DNA of 64,000 nt from Entomomonas asaccharolytica (lineage in GTDB: Bacteria > Pseudomonadota > Gammaproteobacteria > Pseudomonadales > Pseudomonadaceae), in assembly GCF_016653615.1 (NCBI RefSeq), contig NZ_CP067393.1:1503673-1567672 (forward strand). Reading direction: 5' to 3'. Below the pieces are notes generated by a model. The model was given only the letters and a program-made list of their open reading frames with translations, searched no databases and was not told the origin of the DNA. A program made the translations under genes and the position numbers. Positions 18,315 through 27,956 of the stretch are shown here, in pieces; the first letter of the stretch is position 1, and each line of letters starts with the position of its first letter.

Positions 18315-20822
18315 TTATCCTTCGCGCAATACTTGTAGGGGGCTACTGTTAATAGTACGTCGAGTACCCCATACACCAATACAACCGATAAGTATTGCGC
18401 CAATCACAGGTAATATCAATAACCAAGGATGAAAGTGCCAACTGATTTTTAAAGTAAAGTGATACAGTAATCCACTAATTACTTCACAACCAATAGCAGC
18501 CAAACCACCTGCCATAGCACCTAGTAAGGCAAATTCGGCTATTTGTGTTTGTTTTAATAGTTGTCTTTTTGCGCCTAGCGCTCGTAATAAAGCACCTTGC
18601 CGAATACGATTATCCAGTGTCGACTGTAAGCCTGCAAATAGCACAGTAATACCTGCAAATAAGACAAATAATAAAATATATTCTACCGCAATGGTTACTT
18701 GGGCGAGAATGCTATTAAGCTGTTTTAATAAACCATCAATATCCAATAAGGTAACAGTGGGGAAGTTTCTAGCTAGTTCAACAATTTCTTTATCATTGCC
18801 AGTTGGGATATAAAAGCTTGTTAAATAAGTTGCAGGTATATTTTGTACACTTTCTGGGTCAAAGATTACAAAAAAGTTTGGTTGAAAATTATCCCAATTG
18901 ATTTTGCGTGTACTGGTCATAATGGTTTTATATTCAACACCACCAATAACAAAGGTTAATTGGTCGCCTATATTAGCTCCTAGGCTTTTTGCTAACTCGT
19001 CTTCTAACGAAACTTTAATTACTGATTGGTCATCACTTGTTTCAGACCACCATGTGCCACTGGTAATAATATTTTCACTGGGTAGAGTTGCTGTCCATGT
19101 CAAACTTAGATCACGATGGGTAGCATTATCCCCTCGGCCTGTTAGATTAAGTTGCGCAACGGGTGTTCCTTTAACCTCAGTTAAGCGTCCAGCGATAATG
19201 GGGTAGTAAGGCGCAATATGGTTGGATAGTTGTTTTACCTTTTGTTGAAATAGAGGTAATTCGGCATCGGTAATATTCATCGCAAAGTAGTTAGGTGCAT
19301 TTTTTGGCAATTGCTTTTGCCAAGTATCTAATAATTCACTACGTAGTAAGATAATCAACGCCATTGCCATCAAAATGACACCAAATGCTAAAATTTGGCC
19401 AATGGCACGTATTGGATAGCGGAGTAGTTGTCCTAACCCTAAACGCCAAGGTAATGAAGCTTTTGTTAGCAATTTACGTAAGCCTTTTAGTCCCCATAAT
19501 AAGAGGCCACCTAACATAGCAACGGCTATTAATCCACCGCCCATAAGCGAAAGTGTTAGCTTAATATCTAAACTGAGTCGCCACATGATAATGGCTAATG
19601 CGAGGATAGCTAGACCATAAACAAACCAACTACGAGGAGGTGTAGGAAAAATATCCTGCCGTAAGACACGGATTGGCGGTGTATTACCTAACGCTGCCAA
19701 CGGTGGAATAGCAAAGCCTGCTAAGGCAATTAAACCTGTGGCTATTCCCGCTAAGGCAGGAGTTAAGCCAACCGAGGGAAGAACTCCACTGACTAATCCA
19801 GCAAGTAATTTAAATAAACCTAATTGTACTAACCAGCCCAAAGCAGCGCCTAGGATACACGCAATTAGCCCAATATAAATGAGTTGTAGAGTATAAAGTG
19901 TTAGCACTTGCTTACGTGATAAACCTAAACAACGCAATAGTGCACTACTATCAAAGCGACGAGTAGCGAACTGATTAGCCGAGAGGGCAACGGCTACACT
20001 AGCTAATAAAATGGCTACTAGACTAGCGAGGTTGAGATAATTTTCACCTCTACTTAGCGTATTGTTTAGCTGCATATTACCATCTTTCCCTGTTAAAATA
20101 CGTTGGTGGGGAGCAATGGTTGGCGTGATTTTGGTGTGATACTGGGTAATGGTTTCTGTGTTACCTGCCCATAGTTGCCGATAACTAGCACGACTACCAG
20201 GTTGTATGGCGTTGGTGGCAGCTAGATCAGACATATTCATCAGAATATGAGGATTTAATGTATAAAAATCCATTGAGCGATCAGGTTCATAAGTAAGAAT
20301 TTTGGTGACGCGTAATTGAGCATTACCAATATGAATAATATCCCCTAGGTTAACGTTTAATGCGATAAATAAACGTTGTTCAGCCCATATTTCTCCAGCA
20401 GGAGGGCCATTAGAGGTTATTTGTTCCATTGCATCAAAAGCAGTCTTGTATTTTAGCTGACCACGTAATGGGTAATTATTATCTACGGCTTTAACACCTA
20501 CAAGTTGCATCTCATCTTGATTAATGACAACAGTGCTAAAAGAAACTGTTTTAGCTTGTTTTAAGCCTAACTTTTCACCTTCATTAATTTGTTCAGTTGT
20601 GGCAGGTGAACTGCCTCTAATTACAAGATCAGCCGCTAAAAATTCACCTGCTTTTGCTTCCATTGAAGCTTGTAAGCGCGCACTAAAGTAACCAATAGCG
20701 GTACTACAAGTAACAGCTATCATTAATGCAAAAAATAAAATACGAAGTTCACCTGCTTTTATATCTCTTAGGAGTTGCCTAAAAGCTAATGTGAACAGTT
20801 TTAAAGAAACCGACTTACTCAT
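18315..20822 (-). CDS. ybbP: ABC transporter permease, YbbP/FtsX-like
   Basis: Large (835-residue) inner-membrane permease with two FtsX-type halves, each having a periplasmic domain and a three-helix core, plus extra central helices; about ten membrane segments are visible. 'LSANQFATRRFDSSALLRCLGLSRKQ' and 'STLDNRIRQGALLRALGAKRQ' are the repeated cytoplasmic coupling motifs. It pairs with the ATPase gene 2 bp upstream. In E. coli and Pseudomonas this pair lies beside tesA, as here. The substrate is not established; lipoprotein or lipid extraction is suspected for the family. Confidence 0.88.
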   Translation of the reverse strand: MSKSVSLKLFTLAFRQLLRDIKAGELRILFFALMIAVTCSTAIGYFSARLQASMEAKAGEFLAADLVIRGSSPATTEQINEGEKLGLKQAKTVSFSTVVINQDEMQLVGVKAVDNNYPLRGQLKYKTAFDAMEQITSNGPPAGEIWAEQRLFIALNVNLGDIIHIGNAQLRVTKILTYEPDRSMDFYTLNPHILMNMSDLAATNAIQPGSRASYRQLWAGNTETITQYHTKITPTIAPHQRILTGKDGNMQLNNTLSRGENYLNLASLVAILLASVAVALSANQFATRRFDSSALLRCLGLSRKQVLTLYTLQLIYIGLIACILGAALGWLVQLGLFKLLAGLVSGVLPSVGLTPALAGIATGLIALAGFAIPPLAALGNTPPIRVLRQDIFPTPPRSWFVYGLAILALAIIMWRLSLDIKLTLSLMGGGLIAVAMLGGLLLWGLKGLRKLLTKASLPWRLGLGQLLRYPIRAIGQILAFGVILMAMALIILLRSELLDTWQKQLPKNAPNYFAMNITDAELPLFQQKVKQLSNHIAPYYPIIAGRLTEVKGTPVAQLNLTGRGDNATHRDLSLTWTATLPSENIITSGTWWSETSDDQSVIKVSLEDELAKSLGANIGDQLTFVIGGVEYKTIMTSTRKINWDNFQPNFFVIFDPESVQNIPATYLTSFYIPTGNDKEIVELARNFPTVTLLDIDGLLKQLNSILAQVTIAVEYILLFVLFAGITVLFAGLQSTLDNRIRQGALLRALGAKRQLLKQTQIAEFALLGAMAGGLAAIGCEVISGLLYHFTLKISWHFHPWLLILPVIGAILIGCIGVWGTRRTINSSPLQVLREG

Positions 20823-20824
20823 CC

Positions 20825-21493
20825 TTAGTTAGCCTCACTGATAAGTTGACCTGCTTCAATTTGAATTCTTCGTTGGCAACGTTTAGCTAGTCGTTCTTCA
20901 TGAGTAACTAGTACCAGTGTGGTAGATTGTTCTTGATTAAGCTCAAATAATAAATCACTAATATGTTCACCTGTATGGGTATCCAAATTACCTGTTGGTT
21001 CATCAGCAAATAATATTTTGGGAGTCGAAGCGAACGCACGAGCAATAGCTACTCTTTGCTGTTCTCCACCTGACAGTTGTTTAGGATAATGGTGTAGACG
21101 ATGTTTTAATCCTACTCTTGTTAATAGTTGATGTGCTTGTTGATTAGCGTTGCTATTACCTTCTAGTTCTAACGGTAACATAACGTTTTCTAGCGCTGTT
21201 AAAGTATCAAGTAGTTGAAAAGATTGAAAAACAAAACCCACATTTTCTGCTCTTACTGCGGCACGTTGATCTTCATTAAGTTGATTAAGTGTTTTGCCCG
21301 CTAGTGTAATAGTGCCAGAACTAGGTGTGTCTAAACCAGCAAGTAATCCTAATAGTGTTGATTTACCAGAGCCAGAACTTCCCACAATGGCTAAACTATC
21401 ACCTGCCTCAAGCTCAAAACTAATGTCTTGTAGAATGACAAGGTCTTGCTCACCTTTGATAACTTTTCCAACTTGCTGCGCACTCAAAATCAT
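20825..21493 (-). CDS. ybbA: ABC transporter ATP-binding protein, YbbA-like
   Basis: 222-residue ATPase of the LolD/MacB class. Walker A 'GSSGSGKST', Q-loop 'VFQSFQLLDTLTALENV', signature 'LSGGEQQRVAIARA', Walker B 'ILFADEPTGNLD' and switch 'VTHEER' are all present. It is transcribed with the permease gene directly downstream and diverges from tesA. Confidence 0.9.
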   Translation of the reverse strand: MILSAQQVGKVIKGEQDLVILQDISFELEAGDSLAIVGSSGSGKSTLLGLLAGLDTPSSGTITLAGKTLNQLNEDQRAAVRAENVGFVFQSFQLLDTLTALENVMLPLELEGNSNANQQAHQLLTRVGLKHRLHHYPKQLSGGEQQRVAIARAFASTPKILFADEPTGNLDTHTGEHISDLLFELNQEQSTTLVLVTHEERLAKRCQRRIQIEAGQLISEAN

Positions 21494-21848
21494 ACAGTTA
21501 TAACCCCTTATATATAAATAAAAATATAAAGATGACTGGTAATATTTTTATTTATATTGCCATTTCTATTTTTCAAATTAACGGCTATTTTAAAAAGTAA
21601 ATTCAGATAACTACAATATTTAATATGTATATATTTAATTCTAACGTTTAATTTCAACACTATATAACACATAATGACTGGCAGATATAAACAATCAATA
21701 TCAAATAGTTACAGTGTTGTTTTAAAAAAGTTATAAAAACACTTAATTATCAATCATGTCAGTGTAATATTTAGACAATAAACGATGGTTGTAATGAGTG
21801 GCTATGTGGTTTTAAATTGAAGGCACTTTTGCTTATAGGGTTGTTCAG
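21494..21848. other. Divergent intergenic region ybbA / tesA
   Basis: 355 bp, very AT-rich, holding both divergent promoters. The clearest structure is a perfect 15-bp inverted repeat (21513-21527 and 21542-21556, 14-bp spacer) just upstream of ybbA. I see no RNA gene or supported ORF. Confidence 0.5.
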
Positions 21849-22451
21849 ATGTTAAAAAGAGTTCTGATTGTTATCATAGCATTATTAACTATTCCCATTG
21901 CTAGCGGCAAAACATTGCTTATTGTGGGGGATAGTATAAGTGCAGGCTTTGGTATAGAAGTTGGGCAAGGTTGGGTTAGTTTACTTGAACAACGCTTAAA
22001 AGATAAACAATATAATTATCAATTAATTAATGCATCTATTTCGGGAGATACTACCACCAATGGTGTTGCTAGGTTACCTAATTTATTAGAGAAGTATAAA
22101 CCTGATGTGGTAGTAATTGAATTAGGTGGTAATGATGGCTTACGTGGCACACCACCTAAATTAATTGAACAAAATTTAACACAAATGGTAAGCCTAGCTA
22201 AGCAACAAGCAACGGTATTATTGGTTGGTATAGAGTTGCCACCAAACTATGGGCAACAATATTTAGATCGATTTGTTGCTGTTTATCAAGCAGTGGCAGA
22301 ACAGCAGCAAGTGGCTCTACTGCCCTCTATCGTAGTGAATACAGGTGCTAACCCAGATTTAATGCAAGCGGATGGGGTGCATCCAAATACTAAAGGGCAA
22401 GCAATTATAATGGAAGATGTGTGGCAGAAATTACAACCCTTATTAAAGTAA
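21849..22451 (+). CDS. tesA: Multifunctional acyl-CoA thioesterase I / lysophospholipase / arylesterase
   Basis: Periplasmic SGNH (GDSL) hydrolase that cleaves acyl thioesters and esters. 200 residues with a signal peptide (cleavage near 'IASG'). The catalytic Ser29 is in 'IVGDSISAGFG', the oxyanion Gly/Asn in 'SGDTTTNG' and 'ELGGNDGLRG', and the Asp-His pair in 'ADGVHPN'. It is divergent from ybbA, the standard gammaproteobacterial order. Confidence 0.93.
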   Translation: MLKRVLIVIIALLTIPIASGKTLLIVGDSISAGFGIEVGQGWVSLLEQRLKDKQYNYQLINASISGDTTTNGVARLPNLLEKYKPDVVVIELGGNDGLRGTPPKLIEQNLTQMVSLAKQQATVLLVGIELPPNYGQQYLDRFVAVYQAVAEQQQVALLPSIVVNTGANPDLMQADGVHPNTKGQAIIMEDVWQKLQPLLK

Positions 22452-22614
22452 AGATAAACAAATAATTAATAACTTATAAAATTGTTTTAGTTTAGTACTA
22501 TTTACTACTATAAGGTTGATTATAAAGCGGTTAGAATGATGAGCTATTATAAATAGCCAGTATGCTAATAAATTTTTAATACTTTTAATTTGTGTAGGTT
22601 GAGTGGGGTGCAAG

Positions 22615-23667
22615 GTGCGTTTGTCTAAATTTTTTATTAGTGGTCTTTTATGGGGTGCTTTGGCTACTAATGTATTTGCTGTTCAGTATAAATTACCAGC
22701 ACAGGGTGAAGATTTAGTCGGACAAATGCAAATTATTAAAGCTAAGTATGAGGATACCTTTGTAGATTTAGGTGATACTTATAGCTTAGGCTATAGCCAA
22801 ATGATTGCTGCTAACCCTGGCGTAGACGCATGGTTACCTGGTGAAGGTACTGATATTTTATTACCTACTCGCTATATTTTGCCTGATACTGCTCGTGACG
22901 GTATCGTTATTAATTTACCAGAGTATCGCCTCTATTATTATCCAAAAGGTCAAGATATTGTCTATACTTTTCCGCTTGGTATTGGTCGGGAGGGTTGGGG
23001 CTCACCTTTAGGCACCACTAAAGTGGTGGGCAAAATAAAGGATCCTTCGTGGATTCCACCTGCTTCAATACGTAAAGAGCATGCAGAAGATGGTGATCCA
23101 CTGCCAGCGATAGTACCACCTGGCCCTGATAATCCATTAGGCCCTTACAAAATACAGTTAGGTTTTAGTGGCTATTTGATACATGGTTCTAACAAGCAAT
23201 TTGGTATTGGTACCCGTACTAGTCATGGCTGTTTTAGGATGTTGAATCCTGATGTCACCTACCTTTTTAGTATTTTACCAATGGGTACAAAAGTTACTAT
23301 TGTGACTCAGCCTTATAAAATAGGAGTTGAGAATGGTAAGATTTATTTTGAAGCACACAAGGCTTTAGATGAACATCCTGCTCCTGATGTTGAGCAATTT
23401 ATTGCCAATGCGCTAAAACGCTATAATAATCCTGATTTTGTAGTAGATATGTCACTTGCTAAAATGGTAGCTAGCCACCATGATGGTATTCCTATACAAA
23501 TAGGTAATACAGAGGGTCTGCCAATGCAGGCACAAGTAGTTGAAGAAGTCCCCGCTATACCTGAAGAAGCTGCTGAACATGTTGAAAGTGAAGAGCAACT
23601 AAATATTGAGCATAAAAAGCAAGAAGCACAAAAGTTAAATAATCTAACTGAAGGTATAGAAGAATAA
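22615..23667 (+). CDS. L,D-transpeptidase (ErfK/YbiS/YkuD family)
   Basis: Periplasmic enzyme that forms 3-3 cross-links in peptidoglycan or attaches lipoproteins to it. The GTG at 22615 gives a normal signal peptide ('RLSKFFISGLLWGALATNVFA'); a GTG at 22603 is also possible. A LysM-like segment (about 30-95) precedes the YkuD domain, whose motif 'SHGCFRM' holds the catalytic Cys206. The C-terminal 60 residues are Glu/Ala-rich and probably disordered. It follows tesA on the same strand and is convergent with the next gene, sharing a terminator hairpin. Confidence 0.9.
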   Translation: MRLSKFFISGLLWGALATNVFAVQYKLPAQGEDLVGQMQIIKAKYEDTFVDLGDTYSLGYSQMIAANPGVDAWLPGEGTDILLPTRYILPDTARDGIVINLPEYRLYYYPKGQDIVYTFPLGIGREGWGSPLGTTKVVGKIKDPSWIPPASIRKEHAEDGDPLPAIVPPGPDNPLGPYKIQLGFSGYLIHGSNKQFGIGTRTSHGCFRMLNPDVTYLFSILPMGTKVTIVTQPYKIGVENGKIYFEAHKALDEHPAPDVEQFIANALKRYNNPDFVVDMSLAKMVASHHDGIPIQIGNTEGLPMQAQVVEEVPAIPEEAAEHVESEEQLNIEHKKQEAQKLNNLTEGIEE

Positions 23668-23678
23668 CTAAAGTATTA

Positions 23679-23705
23679 ATGGATAGTTATTAACTAACTA
23701 TCCAT
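23679..23705. terminator. Convergent terminator hairpin
   Basis: Perfect 11-bp stem ATGGATAGTTA / TAACTATCCAT with loop TTAAC. It overlaps the last codons of the lhgO-like gene and lies 12 bp after the L,D-transpeptidase stop. Confidence 0.6.
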
Positions 23706-24810
23706 AATTACCATAGAGAAGAGTAGCTACATAATCTGCAATAGCTAATGAAGCAGTCAATCCAGGCGACTCTATTCCAAATAAATTAATTAACCCTTTA
23801 ACTCCATGCGTTGCTACACCATCTATTCTAAAGTCCGCTGCTGCTACTCCTTGTGGGGTAATTTTGGGTCTTATGCCACTATAGGCAGCTTGTAGTGTAT
23901 TATCAGGAAGGTTAGACCAATAACTACGAATAGCAGCATAAAATTTATTACAACGTTGTTGATCTACTGTATAGTCAAGTTCAGTAATCCACTCCACATC
24001 AGGACCAAAGCGAGCTTGGCCCGCTAAATCAAGTGTTAGATGTACACCGAGACCGCCAGCTTCAGGCACTGGATAAATTAAATGAGTAAAAGGCGCTCGT
24101 TTTGTTAAACTGAAATAACTACCTTTTGCATAATAACCTTTAGGGATATATTGCTTTGGTAACCCTTCAAAGTTATCAGCTAATTGAGTGGCATACAGTC
24201 CTGCACAATTGATAACGTTTTTGGCTAATAATTGAAAAGGTTCATCTCCAGCTATTGTTAGGATTATGCCTTCTGTTGTTAATGTAGCTGATTGGACAGG
24301 GCTATTAAAAGCAATCATACCTCCGTTGCCTTCTAAATCACCTTGTAAGGCAAGCATATAACCATGACTATCAATAATACCTGTAGTGGGAGATAGTAAA
24401 GCAGATACGGCATTAAGTTCAGGCTCTAAAGTGGTGATTTGCTCCTTATCTAACCAAGTCAATGTAGGTACATTGTTTGCAGACGCTTGTTGTTGAAGAG
24501 CTTGTAACTCTTTAATTTGATCATTATTAGTGGCAACAATTAGTTTACCACAACGTTTATAGTCAACATGGTGTTGTTCACAATACTCATAAAGTAATTG
24601 GTTACCTTGTACACAAAGCTTTGCTTTTAGTGACCCTGTCGGATAGTAAATACCTGCATGAATTACTTCACTGTTACGAGAGCTTGTTTCAGTACCAATA
24701 GCTGCTTCTTTTTCAATAATAATAACATCATTACCCAGTAAAGCTAATTTTCTAGCTATAGCTAAGCCAACTACACCAGCACCAATTACAACATAATCTA
24801 TTTTATCCAT
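23698..24810 (-). CDS. FAD-dependent oxidoreductase, L-2-hydroxyglutarate oxidase-like
   Basis: DAO-superfamily flavoprotein of 370 residues. The Rossmann FAD motif 'YVVIGAGVVGLAIARKL' ends in an acidic ribose-binding residue ('IIIEKE'). 'TSSRNSEVIHAGIYYPTGSLKAKLC' and 'GYYAKGSYFSL' strongly resemble L-2-hydroxyglutarate dehydrogenase/oxidase (LhgO, L2HGDH); 'GIRPKI' and 'FGIESPGLTASLAIA' complete the C-terminal FAD contacts. A related 2-hydroxyacid or amino-acid oxidase is possible. It stands alone. Confidence 0.8.
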   Translation of the reverse strand: MDKIDYVVIGAGVVGLAIARKLALLGNDVIIIEKEAAIGTETSSRNSEVIHAGIYYPTGSLKAKLCVQGNQLLYEYCEQHHVDYKRCGKLIVATNNDQIKELQALQQQASANNVPTLTWLDKEQITTLEPELNAVSALLSPTTGIIDSHGYMLALQGDLEGNGGMIAFNSPVQSATLTTEGIILTIAGDEPFQLLAKNVINCAGLYATQLADNFEGLPKQYIPKGYYAKGSYFSLTKRAPFTHLIYPVPEAGGLGVHLTLDLAGQARFGPDVEWITELDYTVDQQRCNKFYAAIRSYWSNLPDNTLQAAYSGIRPKITPQGVAAADFRIDGVATHGVKGLINLFGIESPGLTASLAIADYVATLLYGNYG

Positions 24811-24930
24811 CTTTAAGTATTCGTTATTTATTTTGATTAGTAAATTATCTTTATAGAAGGAGTTTATATAAGATTATTATTAATATAAAGTGCTAAAAAC
24901 AGTTAATTAGCTCAATAATAAAATAACCAT

Positions 24931-25494
24931 TTATAGTTTTTGAGCTTTTTCATAAGGTACAAGTAGGTTCAGAAAAATAGAAAAAGAGTCTGCTACAAAC
25001 ACTAGTTTTGACTCATCGAAATCTAACAGACATAAATCGCTGTAGTTATATAAATAAATAGGATATGTTCCATCGTCTTTCAGTGCCATTAAATATTCGT
25101 CACCAGCTAATGTACAGGCAATAGGCAGATAGTGGTAACGACCGTCTTTAAAGAAATCTTTTTTATTAAGAATTAACAGGTCATTCATTGAGCTAGTTTG
25201 AAAGGGGCAGTTAAATGGATAAAAGTGATCAACGGTACTAGCAATAGTTGGAATATAATAATAACTTGGATAGCCCCCATTTACAGTAAGTAAAAAATTA
25301 GAATAATCTTTGGGTAACTGTATATTGGTTTGTTGTTCGAACGATGCTATCTCATCAAGGGTTGGTAGTGGCTGGTTATAAGCTTCTAATAGTTTTTTTT
25401 GAGTTTGTAAGTTGCTGTTCCTGAAACCATTAATATTTTGATCAGTTTCTGGCGATTTTACAGTATAACCAAATTTCTTAAATGTTAAGCTCAT
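24931..25494 (-). CDS. SMI1/KNR4 (SUKH) family protein
   Basis: About 187 residues from the ATG at 25494, which has AGGG upstream; a start at 25539 would add 15 residues of no evident kind. The central part 'LDEIASFEQQTNIQLPKDYSNFLLTVNGGYPS' is the SUKH signature. Bacterial members are commonly immunity proteins to secreted nuclease or deaminase toxins. No toxin gene or secretion locus lies beside it, so this may be an orphan immunity protein. Cytosolic, no signal peptide. Confidence 0.75.
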   Translation of the reverse strand: MSLTFKKFGYTVKSPETDQNINGFRNSNLQTQKKLLEAYNQPLPTLDEIASFEQQTNIQLPKDYSNFLLTVNGGYPSYYYIPTIASTVDHFYPFNCPFQTSSMNDLLILNKKDFFKDGRYHYLPIACTLAGDEYLMALKDDGTYPIYLYNYSDLCLLDFDESKLVFVADSFSIFLNLLVPYEKAQKL

Positions 25495-25664
25495 TACCCT
25501 AAACCTGCATTGTAGCAATGGACAGCTATTTTTATACACTACTAAATGGTTTGTGACAGTTCTTTGAAGTTGCTAAATATTTATAATAATTCAGTAACTT
25601 ATAAAGTTATTATTACATAAGTTAAAGGTGAGATGTAGAGAAAATTTATACAGAAAATGTCATT

Positions 25665-26279
25665 TTATGCTATAGCACCACTATGAAATCTAAAAGTATT
25701 ATCAGGGGTTTGAATAGCTTGTTTTTCAATTTCTGCAAAGAAAGTCACACGCTCATCAATTGGTTCAGGAGAGTATTTTTCAGCTAGCTTTAAATAGTCT
25801 TGATAATGGCGGCCTTCTGATTTAAGAAGGGATAGATAAAACGTTGCTAACTCATCATCTACCAAAGGTGCAACTCGATAAAAACGCTCACAAGAACGAG
25901 CCTCAATAAAAGCGCCTATAATTAAAATATCAATCATACGCTCTGGATCAGATTTTCTCAGGTGTTTACGCAGGCGTTGAGCGTATTGTGCGGCTTCTAA
26001 AAAAACATATTTAATATTACGCTTTTTCATAATATTAGCAACTTGCTCAAAATGGCGTAACTCTTCACGGGCTAACCGAGAAAGTTTATATTGTAGGTCT
26101 TCATACTCTGTATAACGAACTATTAAATTCAATGCGGTGAAAGCAGCCTTTTTTTCACAATTGGCATGATCAATTAATAAAATAGCTTCATTTTCTTTTT
26201 GTTTTGCTTGCTCTAGCCAAGCGTCAGGTGTTGGACATAATAAAAATTGTTCTATTTCAGGAAGTAGCTGTATAGTCAT
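25665..26279 (-). CDS. miaE: tRNA-(ms2io6A37) hydroxylase MiaE
   Basis: Ferritin-like di-iron monooxygenase that hydroxylates 2-methylthio-N6-isopentenyl-adenosine at tRNA position 37, using O2. 204 residues, almost all helix. Iron-ligand segments are 'DHANCEKKAAFTAL', 'LAREELRHFEQV', 'IGAFIEARSCERF' and 'LLKSEGRHYQDYL' (two E...ExxH pairs). 'LLCPTPDAWLEQA' is the typical family opening. Single gene, divergent from DUF1287. Confidence 0.93.
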   Translation of the reverse strand: MTIQLLPEIEQFLLCPTPDAWLEQAKQKENEAILLIDHANCEKKAAFTALNLIVRYTEYEDLQYKLSRLAREELRHFEQVANIMKKRNIKYVFLEAAQYAQRLRKHLRKSDPERMIDILIIGAFIEARSCERFYRVAPLVDDELATFYLSLLKSEGRHYQDYLKLAEKYSPEPIDERVTFFAEIEKQAIQTPDNTFRFHSGAIA

Positions 26280-26371
26280 TATTAAAATATAATTGATTGA
26301 TTAAAAGAATGAAATTCTAGCATTCTTGTAATTAAAACATAAAGTGGGTTTTTATAAAGAGTAATTGATAG

Positions 26372-26983
26372 ATGATAAGTATCAAAGGAAAGAAATTAAC
26401 AATATTAAATTGGTTGCAAGCTATCGTTATTATTTTTATTTGTTTGCCAATTTTTAGTTGGGCTAATAATGTGCAAATTGCAAAAGCAGCCCAACAGCAA
26501 GTCGGTAAAACCCTTGTATATGATCCAAGCTATACAGTATTAGCTTATCCAATGGGTGATATTCCATTAAATCGTGGAGTCTGTACTGATGTGGTTATTC
26601 GAGCGTTAAGAAGTAGCCATAAAGTCGATTTACAGCAGCTAGTTCATGAGGATATGCGCCAACATTTTGCGGTATATCCAAAAATGTGGGGATTAACTAA
26701 GCCTGATAAAAATATAGATCATCGGCGCGTACCTAATTTAGAAGTATTTTTCAAGCGGCAAGGGAAAAGTCTACCTGTGACCCAATGGGCTAATGACTAT
26801 CAACCAGGGGATATTGTTTCTTGGCGGTTAGATAATGGTCTACCTCATATAGGTATCGTATCAACTAATATGAACATGGATCAAACACGCCTGCTTGTAA
26901 TTCATAATATCGGTTGGGGAGCGCAAGAGGAAGATGTATTATTTGAATGGAAGATGAGTGGACATTATCGTTACTACAAATAG
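26372..26983 (+). CDS. DUF1287 family exported protein
   Basis: 203 residues with an N-terminal signal peptide or anchor ('WLQAIVIIFICLPIFSWA'). The fold resembles NlpC/P60-like amidases: a possible catalytic Cys71 in 'NRGVCTDVVIRAL' and His159 in 'GLPHIGIVS'. E. coli YijF belongs to the same family. A periplasmic peptidase or amidase acting on cell-wall material is plausible but unproven. Single gene. Confidence 0.82.
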   Translation: MISIKGKKLTILNWLQAIVIIFICLPIFSWANNVQIAKAAQQQVGKTLVYDPSYTVLAYPMGDIPLNRGVCTDVVIRALRSSHKVDLQQLVHEDMRQHFAVYPKMWGLTKPDKNIDHRRVPNLEVFFKRQGKSLPVTQWANDYQPGDIVSWRLDNGLPHIGIVSTNMNMDQTRLLVIHNIGWGAQEEDVLFEWKMSGHYRYYK

Positions 26984-27145
26984 TGTTATCCCAGAGCATA
27001 TAGGGATTTGTAAATTTAGGTTGGTTATATGCTGAAAGCTTTGTTACAAAATGAATGTAACTAAACTTAAATCAATTGCTAGGATGTGATAGGATGATAT
27101 GATTTATAATATCCTGAAAACATCTTAATTAGCCCTGAAAATATT

Positions 27146-27769
27146 ATGCCTATATTTAATTCAATGAAAGTAGTGACAGTTGGTGTGTTATTAACAAGCT
27201 TGTTAACAGTTACTGGTTGCTCTAACCCTGAACCTCAACAACAGGTTGTTGAAGTGAAAAGAGGCGGAGTTACTTATACCTCTACATCCATTAATGAAGC
27301 AATGGTTAAACAAGCTATAGCGGGTTCTAAATTTGAAATGGAAACAAGAGGCGATAGCATCGTTATTGTTATGCCAGTTAAAGCTAGTTTCAATGCCAAG
27401 CGGCAAGATGTGTTATTACCCGTGACACTAACCCCCTTAACTAAGATTGCTAAATTAGTTAAACAAGATAGTAATAGCGTAGTGGTTATCGTAGGTCACA
27501 CTGATGATACAGGTGGAGCTGCTGTTAATAATGAGCTTAGTTTAAAGCGCGCTAAAAGTGTTGGCTCTGTATTTAATGTGGCTGGTTTACCAGGTAGACA
27601 AGTTTATTCTACAGGTGTAGGTTCTAATCAACCTCTTACTACTAATAAAACTGCAAAAGGTCGTGAACAAAATAGACGTGTTGAATTAATTATTGTTCAA
27701 AAACAAGATAGAGATATAGCAACCTTAGCGAATTTATATGCAGTAACAAATTACCAGAATAATAATTAA
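27146..27769 (+). CDS. OmpA-family outer-membrane lipoprotein
   Basis: 207 residues. A lipoprotein signal peptide ends at the lipobox 'TVTGC' with Cys25 (numbered from 27146; an ATG at 27164 would keep the lipobox). After a linker, a C-terminal OmpA-like peptidoglycan-binding domain carries 'VGHTDDTGGAAVNNELSLKR', 'GVGSNQPL' and 'GREQNRRVEL' (Asp and Arg contacts to diaminopimelate). It probably ties the outer membrane to the wall. A 6-bp inverted repeat GTTACA/TGTAAC at 27043-27061 lies upstream. Confidence 0.9.
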   Translation: MPIFNSMKVVTVGVLLTSLLTVTGCSNPEPQQQVVEVKRGGVTYTSTSINEAMVKQAIAGSKFEMETRGDSIVIVMPVKASFNAKRQDVLLPVTLTPLTKIAKLVKQDSNSVVVIVGHTDDTGGAAVNNELSLKRAKSVGSVFNVAGLPGRQVYSTGVGSNQPLTTNKTAKGREQNRRVELIIVQKQDRDIATLANLYAVTNYQNNN

Positions 27770-27956
27770 TTTTTTGTTTTATTATTATCCAATAAGTATG
27801 ATCAGTTTAATTTCATTCTGCTGAACTTTGAACTGAGTTGTTGTTGTGTATCTAGTAAAATTATATGAGTTGAGAAATAGATGATTGTCACTAAAATTAA
27901 TGAAATAACTGATATTAAGTTAAAAAGATCAATTATTTTAATGGGAATTTAGTGAA

